Origin: Lachnospiraceae bacterium
GTDB lineage: Bacteria > Bacillota > Clostridia > Lachnospirales > Lachnospiraceae
Assembly (NCBI GenBank): GCA_015057525.1
Contig: SVEE01000002.1
Coordinates: forward strand, 192,767-256,766
Direction of reading: 5' to 3'
Length of the DNA: 64,000 nucleotides
Shown one piece after another: positions 62,715-64,000 of the stretch. Made by a program: the position numbers and the translations under genes. The notes beneath the pieces were generated by a model that ran no database searches, was not told the origin of the DNA, and was given only the letters and a program-made list of their open reading frames with translations. How positions within the stretch are numbered: position 1 is the stretch's first letter; each line of letters begins with the position of its first letter.

Positions 62715-63995
62715 TTAAAATATAGATGATTTTTTAAGTTCTTCCTCTATTCGTAAAAGCTGATTATATTTAGCATTTCTGTCTGTTCTACACGGAGCAC
62801 CGGCCTTTATTTGTCCCGAATTTACGGCAACAGCTAAATCAGAAATAAAAGCATCATCAGTTTCACCTGACCTATGGGATATAACAGTCTTATATCCATA
62901 CTCTCTTGCCATAGCAATAGTTTCCATTGTCTCTGTTAAGGTACCAATTTGATTATATTTTATGAGTATTGCATTTCCTATACCATCGTCTATGCCTTGT
63001 TTTAATTTTTTCTTATTTGTTACGAATAAATCATCACCTACAAGCTGTATTGTATCACCAAGTCTAAAGGTTAATACCTTCCAACCCTTCATATCATTCT
63101 CGTCAAGACCATCCTCTATAGAGTATATTGGATATTTTTTTATTAGTTCCTCATAATATTGAACCATTTCTTCTGAATTTCTATATATTTCTCTTCCTGA
63201 CATTTTACTTTCTCCAGGAAAATAATACATTCCTGAATTATCATCAAAAAGTTCACTTGCAGCAACATCCAGGGCAATTTTTATATCTTCTCCCGGCTTA
63301 TATCCCGCCTTATCAATTGCAAGCATTATATAATCAAGTACATCAAATGAGCTTGGTAAATTGGGAGCAAAACCTCCTTCGTCTCCAACGCCAGTTGAAA
63401 GTCCATTATCTGAAAGAATTTTCTTTAATGTATGATATATATTTGTACACATCTCAAGGCAAGAATTAAAGTTTTCCGCACCAACTGGAGCAATCATGAA
63501 TTCTTGAATATCTACTGTATTATCTGCATGCTTACCACCATTCATAATATTCATCATTGGCAATGGCATTTTTCTTGCGTTTATTCCACCAATATATCTA
63601 TAAAGGGGAATATCAAGAGCATTGGCAGCAGCTCTTGCTACAGCAAGAGACACTCCAAGAATTGCATTTGCCCCAAATTTACTCTTATTATCAGTACCGT
63701 CTGCATCAATAATAATTCGGTCAATTTCGGCTTGTTCAAATACATTCAATCCCACTATTTTGTCACAAATACGAGTATTAACATTATTTACAGCTTTGCT
63801 TACACCTTTTCCAAGATATCTTTTTTCTTCATCCCTTAGTTCGTGTGCCTCATATTCACCTGTGGATGCACCCGAAGGAACAGATGCTCTTCCTTCATAA
63901 CCACATTCTGTTATTACATCTACTTCCACAGTAGGATTTCCTCTAGAATCAAGAATCTCTCTTGCGCTCACACTTGCAATTTTTTCTAAAAACAT
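62715..63995 (-). CDS. eno: Enolase
   Basis: A 426-residue glycolytic enzyme interconverting 2-phosphoglycerate and phosphoenolpyruvate. Motifs are [96 protein letters not shown] and [11 protein letters not shown], which include the catalytic acid and lysine and the Mg ligands. The gene is complete; its ribosome site and promoter fall outside the window, since only five bases remain. Confidence 0.98.
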   Translation of the reverse strand: MFLEKIASVSAREILDSRGNPTVEVDVITECGYEGRASVPSGASTGEYEAHELRDEEKRYLGKGVSKAVNNVNTRICDKIVGLNVFEQAEIDRIIIDADGTDNKSKFGANAILGVSLAVARAAANALDIPLYRYIGGINARKMPLPMMNIMNGGKHADNTVDIQEFMIAPVGAENFNSCLEMCTNIYHTLKKILSDNGLSTGVGDEGGFAPNLPSSFDVLDYIMLAIDKAGYKPGEDIKIALDVAASELFDDNSGMYYFPGESKMSGREIYRNSEEMVQYYEELIKKYPIYSIEDGLDENDMKGWKVLTFRLGDTIQLVGDDLFVTNKKKLKQGIDDGIGNAILIKYNQIGTLTETMETIAMAREYGYKTVISHRSGETDDAFISDLAVAVNSGQIKAGAPCRTDRNAKYNQLLRIEEELKKSSIF

Positions 63996-64000
63996 AAAAA

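Overview
This AT-rich window looks like chromosome of an anaerobic, Gram-positive Firmicute, most likely a member of the Lachnospiraceae (genus not determined). The signs are Firmicute division genes (DivIVA, SepF, ZapA, MinCD), spoIIGA-sigE and a Csp-type subtilase for sporulation, RecU, a YneA-like SOS gene with Bacillus-type LexA boxes, strong AGGAGG ribosome sites, and exported proteins with CBM2 and cell-wall-binding-type repeats. Coding density is high. I saw no insertion sequence, prophage, integrase or CRISPR array.

Layout. (1) 1-22.7 kb, minus strand: an almost gap-free run of 20 genes read from miaB down to divIVA. It holds miaB, sulP, mutS, mutL, miaA, a methionine-gamma-lyase-like gene, a DUF4321 gene, radC, mreC, mreD, a long PBP2, minC, minD, rodA, mgsA, dacF, an HlyD-like gene, yggS, sepF and divIVA. 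No gap exceeds 43 bp. mreB and minE are missing from their usual places. (2) 22.8-28.4 kb: a YneA-like LysM protein behind a promoter with three LexA boxes, then two exported proteins: an RCC1-repeat protein and a 1231-residue protein with CBM2 domains, calcium-type repeats, a VWA domain and a possible caspase-like C-terminus. (3) 28.4-38.3 kb: a plus-strand TtcA-like gene, then minus-strand recU, an RluA-type synthase, a membrane protein, an SDR, an RsmF-type methylase, hflX, a TPR protein, a VanY-type peptidase and a chemoreceptor. (4) 38.4-46.3 kb: a ribosomal-protection-type GTPase fused to a NYN/YacP nuclease domain; a Csp-like subtilase divergent from spoIIGA-sigE; tRNA-Leu(CAA); a class B sortase; a Nudix hydrolase. 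(5) 46.4-54.4 kb: ruvA-ruvB-zapA-U32 peptidase-FtsW/RodA-PBP, preceded by a second divIVA-like gene. (6) 54.4-64 kb: a YprB-type nuclease, an AEC transporter, then the RNA quality-control block rnr-smpB-(His-rich protein)-ssrA, secG, a secreted DUF5722-type glycoside hydrolase and enolase.

How the genes fit together. Cell-wall growth and division dominate: two SEDS/PBP pairs, MreCD, MinCD, two DivIVA-family proteins, SepF, ZapA and two D,D-carboxypeptidases. DNA repair (MutSL, RadC, RecU, RuvAB and the SOS-controlled YneA-like protein) and ribosome rescue and tRNA/rRNA modification (tmRNA, SmpB, RNase R, HflX, MiaA, MiaB, the GTPase-NYN fusion) are interleaved with it. The best candidates for new biology are the GTPase-NYN fusion, the VWA/caspase-like surface protein with its RCC1 partner, and the three-box SOS promoter.
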